In this document: positions 1 to 7,981 of the stretch, piece after piece | Layout of the letters: the number at the start of each line of letters is the position of its first letter | Numbering within the stretch: position 1 is the first letter of the stretch | From: Cytophagales bacterium | GTDB lineage: Bacteria > Bacteroidota > Bacteroidia > Cytophagales > Spirosomataceae | Assembly: GCA_004292855.1 (NCBI GenBank) | Contig: RDXN01000040.1 | Location: 1-64,000, forward strand | Direction: 5' to 3' | Length of the DNA stretch: 64,000 bases | Notes under the pieces: generated by a model | Told to the model about the DNA's origin: nothing | Seen by the model: the letters and a program-made list of their open reading frames with translations, nothing else | Database searches by the model: none | Translations under genes and position numbers: made by a program

Positions 1-883
1 CAGATTACTCGGATAGTTCATCGAGGTAGTTTTTAAGTTCGCACCTCAAAACTACCTGACCGGCTCTCACTTTGCGTGAAACTTTAGACAACCTCTAAGC
101 TACGCCGAGCAACAAGCGGCTCAGGTATTGCCCGGCACACTAGATGAGTTGTTGCTCCGGGGGAGCTACCCACGACTGATTGCGAACGATCTGGAACCAA
201 CCGATTTTTTTTCAAGCTACATCCAGACCTACCTCGAACGGGATGTTCGTTCGCTCAAAAATATCTCGGATTTGAGTACGTTTACCCGGTTCCTGCGCCT
301 GTGTGCAGGGCGAATTGGCTCAACCTTGAACCTCTCTTCGCTGGCTAGCGACGTGGGTGTGGCGGTCAACACGGCGAAAGCATGGCTTTCAGTGCTGGAA
401 GCCAGCTATGTGATTTTCCTGCTACCACCTTACTACGATAATTTCAGCAAACGACTTATCAAATCGCCCAAGTTGTACTTCCATGATACGGGATTAGTTT
501 GTTCTTTGTTGGGGTTGCGACGCGCCGATCTGGTCGAAACATTCTACATGCGCGGTAATCTGTTTGAGAATCTGGTGGTGAGTGAGGTGTTGAAACACTT
601 TTATCACCGGGGACAATCGGCTCCCTGCTACTTTTGGCAGGACAAAACGGGTCGCGAAGTTGACTTGCTTGTTGAGACCGGGACCGGCCTGTTACCCATC
701 GAGGTCAAAGCGGGTATGACCCTGAACCGCGATTATTTCGACCAACTTACGTACTGGAACAAACTGAGTGGTAACCAGGCAACCAACAGCTATGTTGTTT
801 ATGGTGGTACACTTCGACAAAGCACCTCGCAAGGCACGTTTATCCCTCTGTCGGGCCTGAACGACCTGCTATTGAGCGACTGA
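1..883 (+). pseudogene. Remnant of AAA+ ATPase with DUF4143 C-terminal domain
   Basis: The frame from base 80 to 883 encodes the C-terminal half of the ATP-binding protein family that ends in a DUF4143 domain: LPLSYAE-like text (QPLSYAEQQ), then LLLRGSYPRL, YLERDVRSL, YFHDTGLVCSLLGL, GNLFENLVVSE and FYFWQDKTGREVDLL / LPIEVKAG, a nuclease-like ending typical of the family. The ATPase part with Walker A and B motifs should lie upstream and is absent. In-frame stops occur at 14-16 and 77-79, and the text TGSHFA before the second stop looks like the conserved TGS segment just before the missing linker, so roughly 15 residues seem deleted there as well. If translated, the only usable start is TTG at 128. 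A decayed gene is more likely than a window-edge effect because the stops lie inside the window. The biological role of this family is not well defined. Confidence 0.7.
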
Positions 884-1042
884 CGGCAATTCTGGTTCAG
901 CAAGTCAAATGTCTGCACCCGGCCTAACCCTGCTTGCGTTGATACAACCTTCTGACCCGATTCACAGTTGCTCCTGCCAAATTCACATTGCCCCGTTTCA
1001 GCCAGAAAAAATAGCAGACTTTTGAAACACACAACCCCTGCT

Positions 1043-2665
1043 ATGTACTCTGTTCGCTTCTTTCTGGTTCTGTGCTTCCTGATGCCCGGTCTGCTCTACG
1101 CCCAAATCGACTGGGGGGCATATTCGCAGAGTTATGCCGACAACGTGTTGAAAAAGCCCCAAACGGTGGGCCTTATTTTGACCATTCGTAAGGCCAATAA
1201 CTCGTTTTGGACAGTCAAAGAAAACAGTGTTCACTTCAATCTGGTGGATTCGAATGGCTTGTTCAGGGCCAACCGTCGCCTTACCGAGATTGTGGCTCGA
1301 ACGACGTTTGATACCGCGCGAGCGCACTTTTTTCTGCACGGTGTAAACCGGGAAAACGCCGATAGTTACCAGTTTCGCGTGCTACAATATCCGGGCTGGA
1401 AAGAGCTTGTCCCCTGGCGGGTCATTAGCCAATTCACCGACTCTACCCTGAACAAACAGGCCGCGATGCCCCAAATGGCTTATTTAGGCGGCTACAAAGC
1501 TCCACTGGGAAGCATGATTATTATGGATGTTCGACGGAAGGGGCAGGAGCAAATCATGGGCACGAGTATGGTTGCCTGGGAGAAGATCCAACCGGCCGTG
1601 TCGAGTATCTACACCTCTGATGACCTGGATGTGTTTCTGCAAAAACTGCAATACGAATGGGCTAGAACACGGTCCATACCCTTCTATACAACCAAAGACC
1701 TCCAATTACCGACTACAAACACCCAACTGGTTTATACACTCAATGCCGAGATCTACACCAAAGATCAGGTGCAGTATCAGTTAATTCGGGATGGTGGTGT
1801 GGTTCGACCGTGGGGAAACAACGAATATGACAACTCGTTTATCTGGTTAAATAACCTGACGCCAGGGCAGTATCAACTGCAAATCCGCTACACCGCCCAA
1901 CCCCAGCACGTAACGGAGTGTACGTTCGCGATAGCACCAGCCTGGTATCAAACAAAATGGGCAATTGGGGGGATGATTATTGGGTTAGATGGTTTGCTAC
2001 TGTTTGGTTATCTGTTCGTTCGGCAACGGCGCAGGACCCGGCAGGAGATGGCCAACAAGCAGAAAGCGCAGCTTGAACTCCGGGCACTTTACGCGCAACT
2101 TAACCCACATTTTGTGTTCAACGCGCTCAGTTCCATTCAGGGACTGATAAACAGGCAGGACCTGAATGGGGCAAATGAGTACCTGTCCGATTTTGCCCGG
2201 CTCATGCGGGAGTCGCTCACCAACAGCGGCAACGAGGAAACGCCCCTTAGGCGGGAACTGCAAACAATGGATACCTACCTCCGGTTGGAGCAACTTCGGT
2301 TTGGATTTGCGTACAATGTGCAGGTTGATAAGGGATTAGATTTGTTCAGTACCAACACCCCGTCGCTGTTGTGGCAGCCACTGCTCGAAAATGCCGTGAA
2401 GCACGGCGTGTCGACCTTGCAGGAAGCAGGTCGGATTGAGGTGAATCTCGAAAAAGAAGGTAATAGCCTCATCGTCAGTATCATCGACAATGGAAAAGGA
2501 TATGAAGCGACAGACTCAACAACTGGTTTTGGTCTGAAACTCACTCGTGAGCGGATTGCCCTCCTGAACAAGCTCAACGCTCAACAGCCGATTTTACTGG
2601 CTTTTTCCCACCGGGTTCCATTAGGCACAACCGCAACACTCACCTTTACTGACTGGTTGGCATGA
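1043..2665 (+). CDS. LytS-type sensor histidine kinase (His_kinase family)
   Basis: Membrane sensor kinase of about 540 residues. ATG at 1043 is preferred over an upstream in-frame start at 968 because it opens directly into a signal peptide (MYSVRFFLVLCFLMPG..YAQ). The N-terminal part to about residue 310 is a periplasmic sensor region with Y_Y_Y-like beta text near its end (LTPGQYQLQIRYT), followed by one membrane helix (WAIGGMIIGLDGLLLFGYLF) and a short coiled linker. The catalytic part is of the LytS/His_kinase type: LNPHFVFNALSSIQGLI with phospho-acceptor His356, then an N box (LLENAVKHG) and a G box (DNGKGY, GFGLKLTRERI). The gene overlaps the next by four bases (ATGA), which implies translational coupling to its partner regulator. 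Its stimulus cannot be read from sequence. Confidence 0.9.
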   Translation: MYSVRFFLVLCFLMPGLLYAQIDWGAYSQSYADNVLKKPQTVGLILTIRKANNSFWTVKENSVHFNLVDSNGLFRANRRLTEIVARTTFDTARAHFFLHGVNRENADSYQFRVLQYPGWKELVPWRVISQFTDSTLNKQAAMPQMAYLGGYKAPLGSMIIMDVRRKGQEQIMGTSMVAWEKIQPAVSSIYTSDDLDVFLQKLQYEWARTRSIPFYTTKDLQLPTTNTQLVYTLNAEIYTKDQVQYQLIRDGGVVRPWGNNEYDNSFIWLNNLTPGQYQLQIRYTAQPQHVTECTFAIAPAWYQTKWAIGGMIIGLDGLLLFGYLFVRQRRRTRQEMANKQKAQLELRALYAQLNPHFVFNALSSIQGLINRQDLNGANEYLSDFARLMRESLTNSGNEETPLRRELQTMDTYLRLEQLRFGFAYNVQVDKGLDLFSTNTPSLLWQPLLENAVKHGVSTLQEAGRIEVNLEKEGNSLIVSIIDNGKGYEATDSTTGFGLKLTRERIALLNKLNAQQPILLAFSHRVPLGTTATLTFTDWLA

Positions 2666-3408
2666 AGGCAATTTTGATTGACGACGAACCCCACAACCTG
2701 ACCAATCTACAGGCTTTGCTAGCAACCTATTGCCCGCACGTGGAGGTTTGTGCAGTGGCCCTGAGTGCCGAAGTGGGTAAGGTGGCTTTGGCCAAACATA
2801 AACCCGATTTGCTCTTTCTGGACATCCAGATGCCCGAGCAGGATGGGTTTGCCTTGTTGCGGAGCCTGGCCGAGTACGACTTTGAGGTGATTTTAGTGAC
2901 GGCCTACGATCAATACGCCATTCAGGCGATGCGGTTTGCTGCGGTCGATTATCTACTCAAGCCCGTCGATATCAGTGAGTTAAAGACCGCCGTAACGAAA
3001 GCTGAGAAGCAACGTCGACTAAAAACACAGAACGGGCAGATCGAACATCTCATGCAGTGGCTCAAGGCACAGGCCCAAAAAGAGGAGCTACAAATTGCCC
3101 TCTCGACCTTGCAGGAGACCCGGTTCGTGAAAACCAGCGAGATCGTCCGCTGCGAATCGGCCAACAACTACACAACCTTCTTCCTGAGCGACGGAACATC
3201 AATGCTTGTCAGCAAGCCCATCTACGAATACGACGACCTGCTTCGCGACCACGGTTTTTTGCGCTGCCACCAATCGCACCTGGTGAACAAAACCTTTATC
3301 AAAAGCTGGAAAAAGGAGTACGGCGATTTCCTGATGTTAGCTAATGGCAGCGAAGTGCCCATCTCCAGGGGGAAGAAAGAAATGATCAAAAAGGCCTTGA
3401 ATCTATGA
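2662..3408 (+). CDS. LytTR-family response regulator
   Basis: Partner of the upstream kinase, translated from an ATGA overlap. Residues 1-120 form a receiver domain: acidic pocket IDDEPHN, phospho-acceptor Asp54 in FLDIQMPEQDG, the conserved Thr in VTAYDQY and Lys in LLKPVD. A helical linker rich in Lys/Gln follows, then a LytTR DNA-binding domain (about 150-248) with VRCESANNYTTFFL, LRDHGFLRCHQSHLVN and the closing ISRGKKE. Length (248 aa) is normal. It probably acts as a dimeric transcription regulator, but no target site was identified. A second LytS/LytTR pair lies at 58.7-60.5 kb. Confidence 0.93.
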   Translation: MKAILIDDEPHNLTNLQALLATYCPHVEVCAVALSAEVGKVALAKHKPDLLFLDIQMPEQDGFALLRSLAEYDFEVILVTAYDQYAIQAMRFAAVDYLLKPVDISELKTAVTKAEKQRRLKTQNGQIEHLMQWLKAQAQKEELQIALSTLQETRFVKTSEIVRCESANNYTTFFLSDGTSMLVSKPIYEYDDLLRDHGFLRCHQSHLVNKTFIKSWKKEYGDFLMLANGSEVPISRGKKEMIKKALNL

Positions 3409-3422
3409 AAACCACATAAATC

Positions 3423-3547
3423 AACCCCACCCCAACCCCTCCCCCGTAGGGAGGGGCTAACAGTCTACCCTCTTCCATATTCTAAACTTGTGAAAGAAGG
3501 CGGCCTTATAAAGCCCCTCCCTACGGGGGAGGGGTTGGGGTGGGGTT
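3423..3547. repeat. 36-bp perfect inverted repeat between genes
   Basis: The arms 3423-3458 and 3512-3547 are exact reverse complements over 36 bp, rich in runs of C or G, around a 53-bp centre. The whole 150-bp gap between the LytTR gene and the DUF4932-like gene is made of this element plus short flanks. It would form a strong hairpin in RNA, but no U-run follows, so it is better called a palindromic repeat than a terminator. Confidence 0.9.
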
Positions 3548-3558
3548 AAATTGCATCT

Positions 3559-4641
3559 ATGAAAACCACCCTAATTCTCCTCACAATCTGCCTCGGCAGC
3601 TTTCAGCTTCAAGCTCAAAACCAGTCCCCCGTTCGATTGTCGGAAGCTTACGAACTGGCCAATATTATTCTGGCCCTGACCGACTACGGGAAAACCGACC
3701 GCTGGGAGGTCTCACAACAATCGGTCTATTACCGCGAGGTGCGGGACCATTTTGATCAATATAGCAACCACCCGTTGCTGGCGAAGGTAAACTACTCCCG
3801 ACAGCAATGGGAGAACTACCTCAGCTTTCGGACCGATGCGTACGCGTTCGGGTTCGACAGCACGAATCGGCTGGTCCGGCAATTTGCGTTTGCGGCCAAC
3901 ACGGGTTTCAATCCGTTCGAGGAGAATCTGGCTCTGGTAAACGATTTTGTGAAAACAACGGGTTTTCGGCAATTTTACCGGGACCATCTGCCGTATTATC
4001 AGAACCTTGCCGACGGGTATTTGACCTCGCAACGCTACCCGGACATGCTGCGGTTTTTGGAAAATGAGTTGGGCAAACGGGCCGAGATCAGCTCCTACGC
4101 CATCGTGTTGTCGCCGTTGGTGGGGCGCATGAATTGCCACCGGATGGTGGGCGAGGTGGGAACGGATTTTATCACGTTGCCGGATTTTCTGCTGAAGGGT
4201 AAAACCGTTAGCAGTGCTAACGAGGAGGAAATCGCGTCGGGGACGCACATGCTGTTTACCGAACTCGATCATGCCTTTGTTAATCCGCTCACGTATCAAT
4301 ATAGCTCACTGGTCAGAACTAATTTCGACAATCGGGTGTGGGACGCGGGCAGCGGATATGAGACCGATAGCCTCGCTACCTTCAACGAATACATGACCTG
4401 GGCGGTGTATGACCTGTTTGTGCAACAATACTTCCCAACGGTAGCCGCCAAAGTCAGTGTGGCTTGGGCACGCCAAAACGGAACGCGGGGGTTTCATGCC
4501 AGCACGTTGTTTAACCGGGAACTGACCGCGCTCTACGCGCAACGAAAACCGGGACAAACGCTCAAAGACCTTTACCCCGCGTTCATAAAACGCATGGGCG
4601 CGATTCAGGCCGTATTGAGTAAGCCGCCGATAAACAAATAA
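3559..4641 (+). CDS. Exported DUF4932-like protein with degenerate metallopeptidase motif
   Basis: 360-residue secreted protein with a clear signal peptide (MKTTLILLTICLGSFQLQAQ). The body resembles the Bacteroidota DUF4932 family: an early SEAYELANIILALTDYG segment, a central NDFVKTTGFRQFYRDH..YYQNL region, then a segment where the family usually carries an HEFxHxFVN zinc-site motif. Here that motif reads TELDHAFVNP (residues 234-243), so the first histidine of HExxH is replaced by Thr234, while Glu235 and His238 remain, and FNEYMTWAVYDLF follows at the usual distance. A catalytically altered or inactive member is therefore likely. The family assignment rests on remembered motif order. It stands alone between a palindromic repeat and the oxygenase gene. 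Confidence 0.6.
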   Translation: MKTTLILLTICLGSFQLQAQNQSPVRLSEAYELANIILALTDYGKTDRWEVSQQSVYYREVRDHFDQYSNHPLLAKVNYSRQQWENYLSFRTDAYAFGFDSTNRLVRQFAFAANTGFNPFEENLALVNDFVKTTGFRQFYRDHLPYYQNLADGYLTSQRYPDMLRFLENELGKRAEISSYAIVLSPLVGRMNCHRMVGEVGTDFITLPDFLLKGKTVSSANEEEIASGTHMLFTELDHAFVNPLTYQYSSLVRTNFDNRVWDAGSGYETDSLATFNEYMTWAVYDLFVQQYFPTVAAKVSVAWARQNGTRGFHASTLFNRELTALYAQRKPGQTLKDLYPAFIKRMGAIQAVLSKPPINK

Positions 4642-4680
4642 TCGCTTAAACTCAATGGCCCCACAGGCTGTTTACCCAGC

Positions 4681-5781
4681 ATGACAGCCGCCCGCATTAA
4701 GCAAACCCGTGTTTTCAACGACGATTTTCTGGAACCCTACCGCCATCAGGGCGACGCCCCCGCCGATGCCGTCATTGCGACCATTGTAGCTGAGGGGGGG
4801 CGCGAGGGAGTGGGGAGTCTCATGCGCTGGCTGGCCGACGCCCACGATTTCGCGACCGACAAGCAACACCCCGCTATCCAGCAATTTTTTGCTGACTACA
4901 GCAACTTACCCCCCTGGGCCGACCGGGCGCGGATGCAACGAGGGATGGCGTTTTTCCAAAAGCACGCCGGGGCTGTTGGTCTGGTGTTGGGCACGTTATC
5001 GTTGCCCTACACGTATCTGGGAGCCAACGGTGTGCAGGTACTCTGGCTCACCGAACGCATCAAAAACGACACCGCCCGACGCCTACAGGAAACTGGCGAA
5101 TGGGTCTTCGCTGTGAATAATCTCAAAAACTGGAGAAACTCAACTCGCTCGACTGTACTCACCCCCTCTCCTTACGAAGGAGAGGGGGCAGGGGGTGAGG
5201 TGGCCACTGTCTATACCCTCAAAATCCGGCTTATTCATGCGGCTTCGCGCTGGTTTGCGGGGCATACGGGTCGCTGGAACGATGCCTGGGGAACGCCCAT
5301 TTGTCAGGAAGACATGGCCGGGACTATCGGCGCATTCAGCTACATCGTGTTGCGGGGCCTGCGCAAGCTCGGCGTGGCCATGACCGAGCGTGAAGAAGAG
5401 GATTATCTGCACCACATCAACGTAGTGGGCCACATCAACGGCGTGGTCGACGAACTGTTGCCGCAAAACCTGCGCGAAGCGTTTCACCTCGACAAACAGA
5501 TTGCGCGTCGGCAGTTTGCCCCCACCGAAGCGGGGCGTGGATTAACGCAATCGTTGCTCAATGCCATTGCCCAACTCACAGGGCGCGATGATGCGCGGAA
5601 CCTCGCAGCCGCCCAAATGCGTTTCTTCCTGGGCGACACCTACGCCGACGCGTTGGGCATTCCCCGCGTACCGCTCGAACAGGGCCTGGTAAACGTGGTG
5701 AGTCGCCTGCCCATTTTCGCCAAAATTTTAGACACAGAGAACCACGGAGGGACACGGAGGGGCACAGAGAAAAAAGGATAA
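4681..5781 (+). CDS. MpaB/DUF2236-family oxygenase with two repeat-derived insertions
   Basis: 366-residue protein of the oxygenase MpaB (DUF2236, rubber-oxygenase-like) family, probably a haem-dependent oxygenase; the substrate is unknown. Family text includes GSLMRWLADAHDF, YSNLPPWADRARMQRG, a glycine/leucine segment (LVLGTLSLPYTYLGANG), the core VYTLKIRLIHAASRW..GHTGRWNDAWGTPICQEDMAGTI and VVGHINGVVDELLP. Two parts look foreign: residues about 153-174 (LTPSPYEGEGAGGEV) are encoded by a palindromic repeat inserted in frame just before the conserved VYTLKIRLIHAA block, and the last 15 or so residues (ENHGGTRRGTEKKG) come from one arm of another inverted repeat that runs on into the mnmE leader. 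Both lie where homologues would have a short loop or no sequence, so the enzyme may still fold. Confidence 0.8.
   Translation: MTAARIKQTRVFNDDFLEPYRHQGDAPADAVIATIVAEGGREGVGSLMRWLADAHDFATDKQHPAIQQFFADYSNLPPWADRARMQRGMAFFQKHAGAVGLVLGTLSLPYTYLGANGVQVLWLTERIKNDTARRLQETGEWVFAVNNLKNWRNSTRSTVLTPSPYEGEGAGGEVATVYTLKIRLIHAASRWFAGHTGRWNDAWGTPICQEDMAGTIGAFSYIVLRGLRKLGVAMTEREEEDYLHHINVVGHINGVVDELLPQNLREAFHLDKQIARRQFAPTEAGRGLTQSLLNAIAQLTGRDDARNLAAAQMRFFLGDTYADALGIPRVPLEQGLVNVVSRLPIFAKILDTENHGGTRRGTEKKG
5157..5203. repeat. Palindromic repeat inserted in frame in the oxygenase gene
   Basis: The stretch forms a hairpin with a 12-bp perfect stem (CCCCCTCTCCTT / AAGGAGAGGGGG) around a 3-base loop, flanked by CTCA and TGAG. 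The same core (CCCCTCTCCTT, CGAAGGAGAGGGG) recurs at 23513-23552 and 23640-23682 between broken SusD and SusC, so this is a dispersed family. Here it contributes whole codons and leaves the reading frame open. Confidence 0.85.
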
Positions 5782-5824
5782 AGCTCTGTGCCCCTCCGTG
5801 CGTCATGGTGGTCCTCCGTGTCCC
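5731..5824. repeat. Inverted repeat spanning oxygenase stop codon and mnmE leader
   Basis: A 17-bp perfect inverted pair (5753-5769 with 5784-5800, CACGGAGGGGCACAGAG type) lies within a longer imperfect palindrome built of ACGGAGG / CCTCCGT blocks from about 5731 to 5824. The left arm encodes the last residues of the oxygenase and the right arm runs up to the mnmE start. Related CTCCGTG text recurs before the GHMP kinase gene at 56753-56770. Confidence 0.8.
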
Positions 5825-5832
5825 CAAAAAAC

Positions 5833-7215
5833 ATGCAAATTACCCAATTTGAACCCATCGCGGCTTTGGCCACGGCCCCCGGCATCGGGGCAATTGCCGT
5901 GATCCGGGTGTCGGGTGAAGGGGCCATTGAACTCACCAACCAGATTTTTCGGGGAAAAGACCTCACGCAGCAACCGAGTCACACGGCTCATTTTGGCACG
6001 CTCAGGCACCCGGACGGCGGCATCATCGACGAGGTACTGGTGACGGTTTTCCGGGCACCAACATCGTTTACTAAAGAAGACGTGGTTGAGATTTCGTGCC
6101 ACGGCTCCGACTACATTATCCGGCAAATCCTGACCCGACTCACCCGCGAGGGCGTGCGGCTCGCCCGACCCGGTGAATTCACCCAACGGGCCTTCCTGAA
6201 CGGGCAGTTCGATTTGGTGCAGGCCGAAGCCGTTGCCGACCTGATCGCTGCCGACTCCGAAGCAAGCCACCGCTCGGCCCTATCGCAGTTGCGGGGTGGT
6301 TTCTCCAAAAAACTGAAAGAGCTTCGTCAGCAACTCATTGATTTTGTGGCTCTTGTAGAGCTTGAACTTGATTTTGGCGAAGAAGACGTCGAGTTTGCCA
6401 AACGCGATCAACTCCGGGGCCTCATGACCGACATCCGGCGCGTGTTGCACCCGTTAATTGAGTCGTTTGCGGTGGGCAACGCCGTGAAAAACGGGGTGCC
6501 AACCGTGATCGTCGGCAAGCCCAACGCGGGTAAGTCGACCTTGTTAAATGCCTTACTGAACGAGGAAAAAGCCATTGTATCGGAGATTCCCGGCACTACC
6601 CGCGACGTGATCGAGGACGAACTGTTTATCGACGGTATTCGGTTCCGGCTGATCGACACGGCGGGCCTGCGCCACACCACCGACACCATCGAGGCCATCG
6701 GCGTGGAACGGACCCGGCAGCAGATGGAAAAGGCCGCGCTGGTCGTCTATCTCTTCGACGGAAGTACCACCACACCCGACGAACTTCGGGACATGGTTGG
6801 CGACCTGGAGGCAGCGGGGAAGCCATATTTACTGGTGGGGAATAAGGCAGATAAGATACTAGACGATGGACGCCGGACGTTGGATGAAATACTCGGCCAA
6901 TCAAAAATCATTTGGATTTCGGCTAAGGATCAGCGTATTGATGAATTAAAGGCCGCGCTCTCGGCTCGTGTCAGGACCGATACTGCCGTGCAAACCGACG
7001 GTGCCCTCATCACCAACGCCCGACACCTCGAACACCTCACCGGCACCGATGAGGCTTTGGCCCGCGCCATCAACGGCCTCGACGCGGGTGTTACCGCCGA
7101 TTGGCTGGCGATGGATCTACGCGTAGCCCTCCGGCATTTAGGCGAGCTTACGGGCGAAGTCACAACGGATGATCTGCTGGATTCGATTTTTAGCCGGTTC
7201 TGCATTGGTAAGTAG
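5833..7215 (+). CDS. mnmE: tRNA uridine-5-carboxymethylaminomethyl modification GTPase MnmE
   Basis: 460-residue MnmE (TrmE), which with MnmG modifies U34 of tRNAs that read split codon boxes, using a formyl-tetrahydrofolate-bound N-terminal domain. Visible landmarks are the N-terminal IAALATAPGIGAIAVIRVSG, the folate-domain text EFTQRAFLNGQFDLVQAEAVADLI, the inserted G domain with P-loop GKPNAGKST, G2 TTRD, G3 DTAG and G4 NKAD, and the C-terminal FCIGK whose cysteine is characteristic. ATG 5833 is chosen because it begins at MQITQF; the open frame further upstream to 5788 only reads repeat sequence. The TAG stop (7213-7215) lies inside the arm of the following repeat. mnmG is not in the window. 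Confidence 0.97.
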   Translation: MQITQFEPIAALATAPGIGAIAVIRVSGEGAIELTNQIFRGKDLTQQPSHTAHFGTLRHPDGGIIDEVLVTVFRAPTSFTKEDVVEISCHGSDYIIRQILTRLTREGVRLARPGEFTQRAFLNGQFDLVQAEAVADLIAADSEASHRSALSQLRGGFSKKLKELRQQLIDFVALVELELDFGEEDVEFAKRDQLRGLMTDIRRVLHPLIESFAVGNAVKNGVPTVIVGKPNAGKSTLLNALLNEEKAIVSEIPGTTRDVIEDELFIDGIRFRLIDTAGLRHTTDTIEAIGVERTRQQMEKAALVVYLFDGSTTTPDELRDMVGDLEAAGKPYLLVGNKADKILDDGRRTLDEILGQSKIIWISAKDQRIDELKAALSARVRTDTAVQTDGALITNARHLEHLTGTDEALARAINGLDAGVTADWLAMDLRVALRHLGELTGEVTTDDLLDSIFSRFCIGK

Positions 7216-7316
7216 CGTACACCACTGCCAGGGTCTATCGACCACTGGCAGTGGTGGAGCAGATTCCCCTAACACCACTGCCAGGGTCTATCGACCACTG
7301 GCAGGGTGTACGCTAC
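7212..7316. repeat. Nested direct and inverted repeats after mnmE
   Basis: Two exact 33-bp direct copies (7219-7251 and 7272-7304), each itself palindromic (CCACTGCCAG / CTGGCAGTGG type), lie inside a 12-bp perfect inverted pair (7212-7223 GTAGCGTACACC and 7305-7316). The mnmE stop codon is part of the left outer arm. The element fills most of the 154-bp gap before pyrR and could fold into one or two hairpins. Confidence 0.9.
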
Positions 7317-7369
7317 TCAAAGGCGAGCGTACCCTTTGATTTTCGGCTTTCAACTGTCGACATTTGTGT

Positions 7370-7918
7370 ATGAAACGCCTTATCCTGAGCAGTCCCCTGC
7401 TCGAAATCGTGATTAGTCGCCTGTGCCAGGAGTTGATCGAACGGCATCAGGATTTCACCGACACCGTGTTGCTGGGAATGCAGCCGCGAGGTATCTACTT
7501 TGCCGAGCGCGTAGCCCGCGAGTTGAACCGAACCCTCAATCGAACTGCCCCTGACACGGGTGTGCCATTGGGCTACCTCGATGCTACATTCTACCGGGAC
7601 GATTTCCGTCGGCGCGATTCGCCGTTGCGCCCCAACACCACCCACGTCCCGTTTCTAATCGAAAACAAGAAGGTCATTTTGATTGACGACGTGTTGGCCA
7701 CCGGGCGCATGGTCCGGGCCGCGCTCGACGCCATGTCGGCCTTTGGTCGCCCGCGCAAGGTGGAACTGCTGGTGCTTATCGACCGACGCTACAACCGCGA
7801 TTTGCCTGTGCGGCCCGACTACACGGGCAAGCGCGTGAACACCCTCGAATCGCAGCGCGTTTTGGTTGAATGGACCGAGCAGGGAGCCGAAACCGACCGG
7901 ATTTGGTTAATGGATTGA
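7370..7918 (+). CDS. pyrR: PyrR-like bifunctional regulator / uracil phosphoribosyltransferase
   Basis: 182-residue type I phosphoribosyltransferase of the PyrR family: MQPRGIYFAERVA, the YLDATFYRDDFRRRD loop, the PRPP-binding loop VILIDDVLATGRMVRAALDA and the C-terminal LLVLIDRRYNRDLPVRPDYTGK segment that is diagnostic for PyrR. It converts uracil and PRPP to UMP, and in some bacteria it attenuates pyrimidine operons by binding their mRNA leaders. No other pyr gene lies next to it, so its RNA-binding role here is uncertain. ATG 7370 is preferred over the TTG six bases upstream. Confidence 0.92.
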   Translation: MKRLILSSPLLEIVISRLCQELIERHQDFTDTVLLGMQPRGIYFAERVARELNRTLNRTAPDTGVPLGYLDATFYRDDFRRRDSPLRPNTTHVPFLIENKKVILIDDVLATGRMVRAALDAMSAFGRPRKVELLVLIDRRYNRDLPVRPDYTGKRVNTLESQRVLVEWTEQGAETDRIWLMD

Positions 7919-7927
7919 AGACTTTAG

Positions 7928-7975
7928 ATATTGGATGTTAGATGCTGGACTGTCTAATATCCAACGTCCAGCATC
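7928..7975. repeat. Small hairpin between pyrR and fdhD
   Basis: A 10-bp perfect stem GATGCTGGAC (7941-7950) / GTCCAGCATC (7966-7975) with a 15-base loop sits in the 63-bp gap. Overlapping ATATTGGA/TCCAA text gives an alternative fold. It is too AT-poor at its 3-prime side to be called a terminator with certainty. Confidence 0.5.
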
Positions 7976-7981
7976 CTAATT

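Noticed and set aside
5788-5832. Upstream mnmE start at 5788
   Set aside because: The extra 15 codons read the inverted repeat, and MnmE proteins start at the MQITQF-like position.
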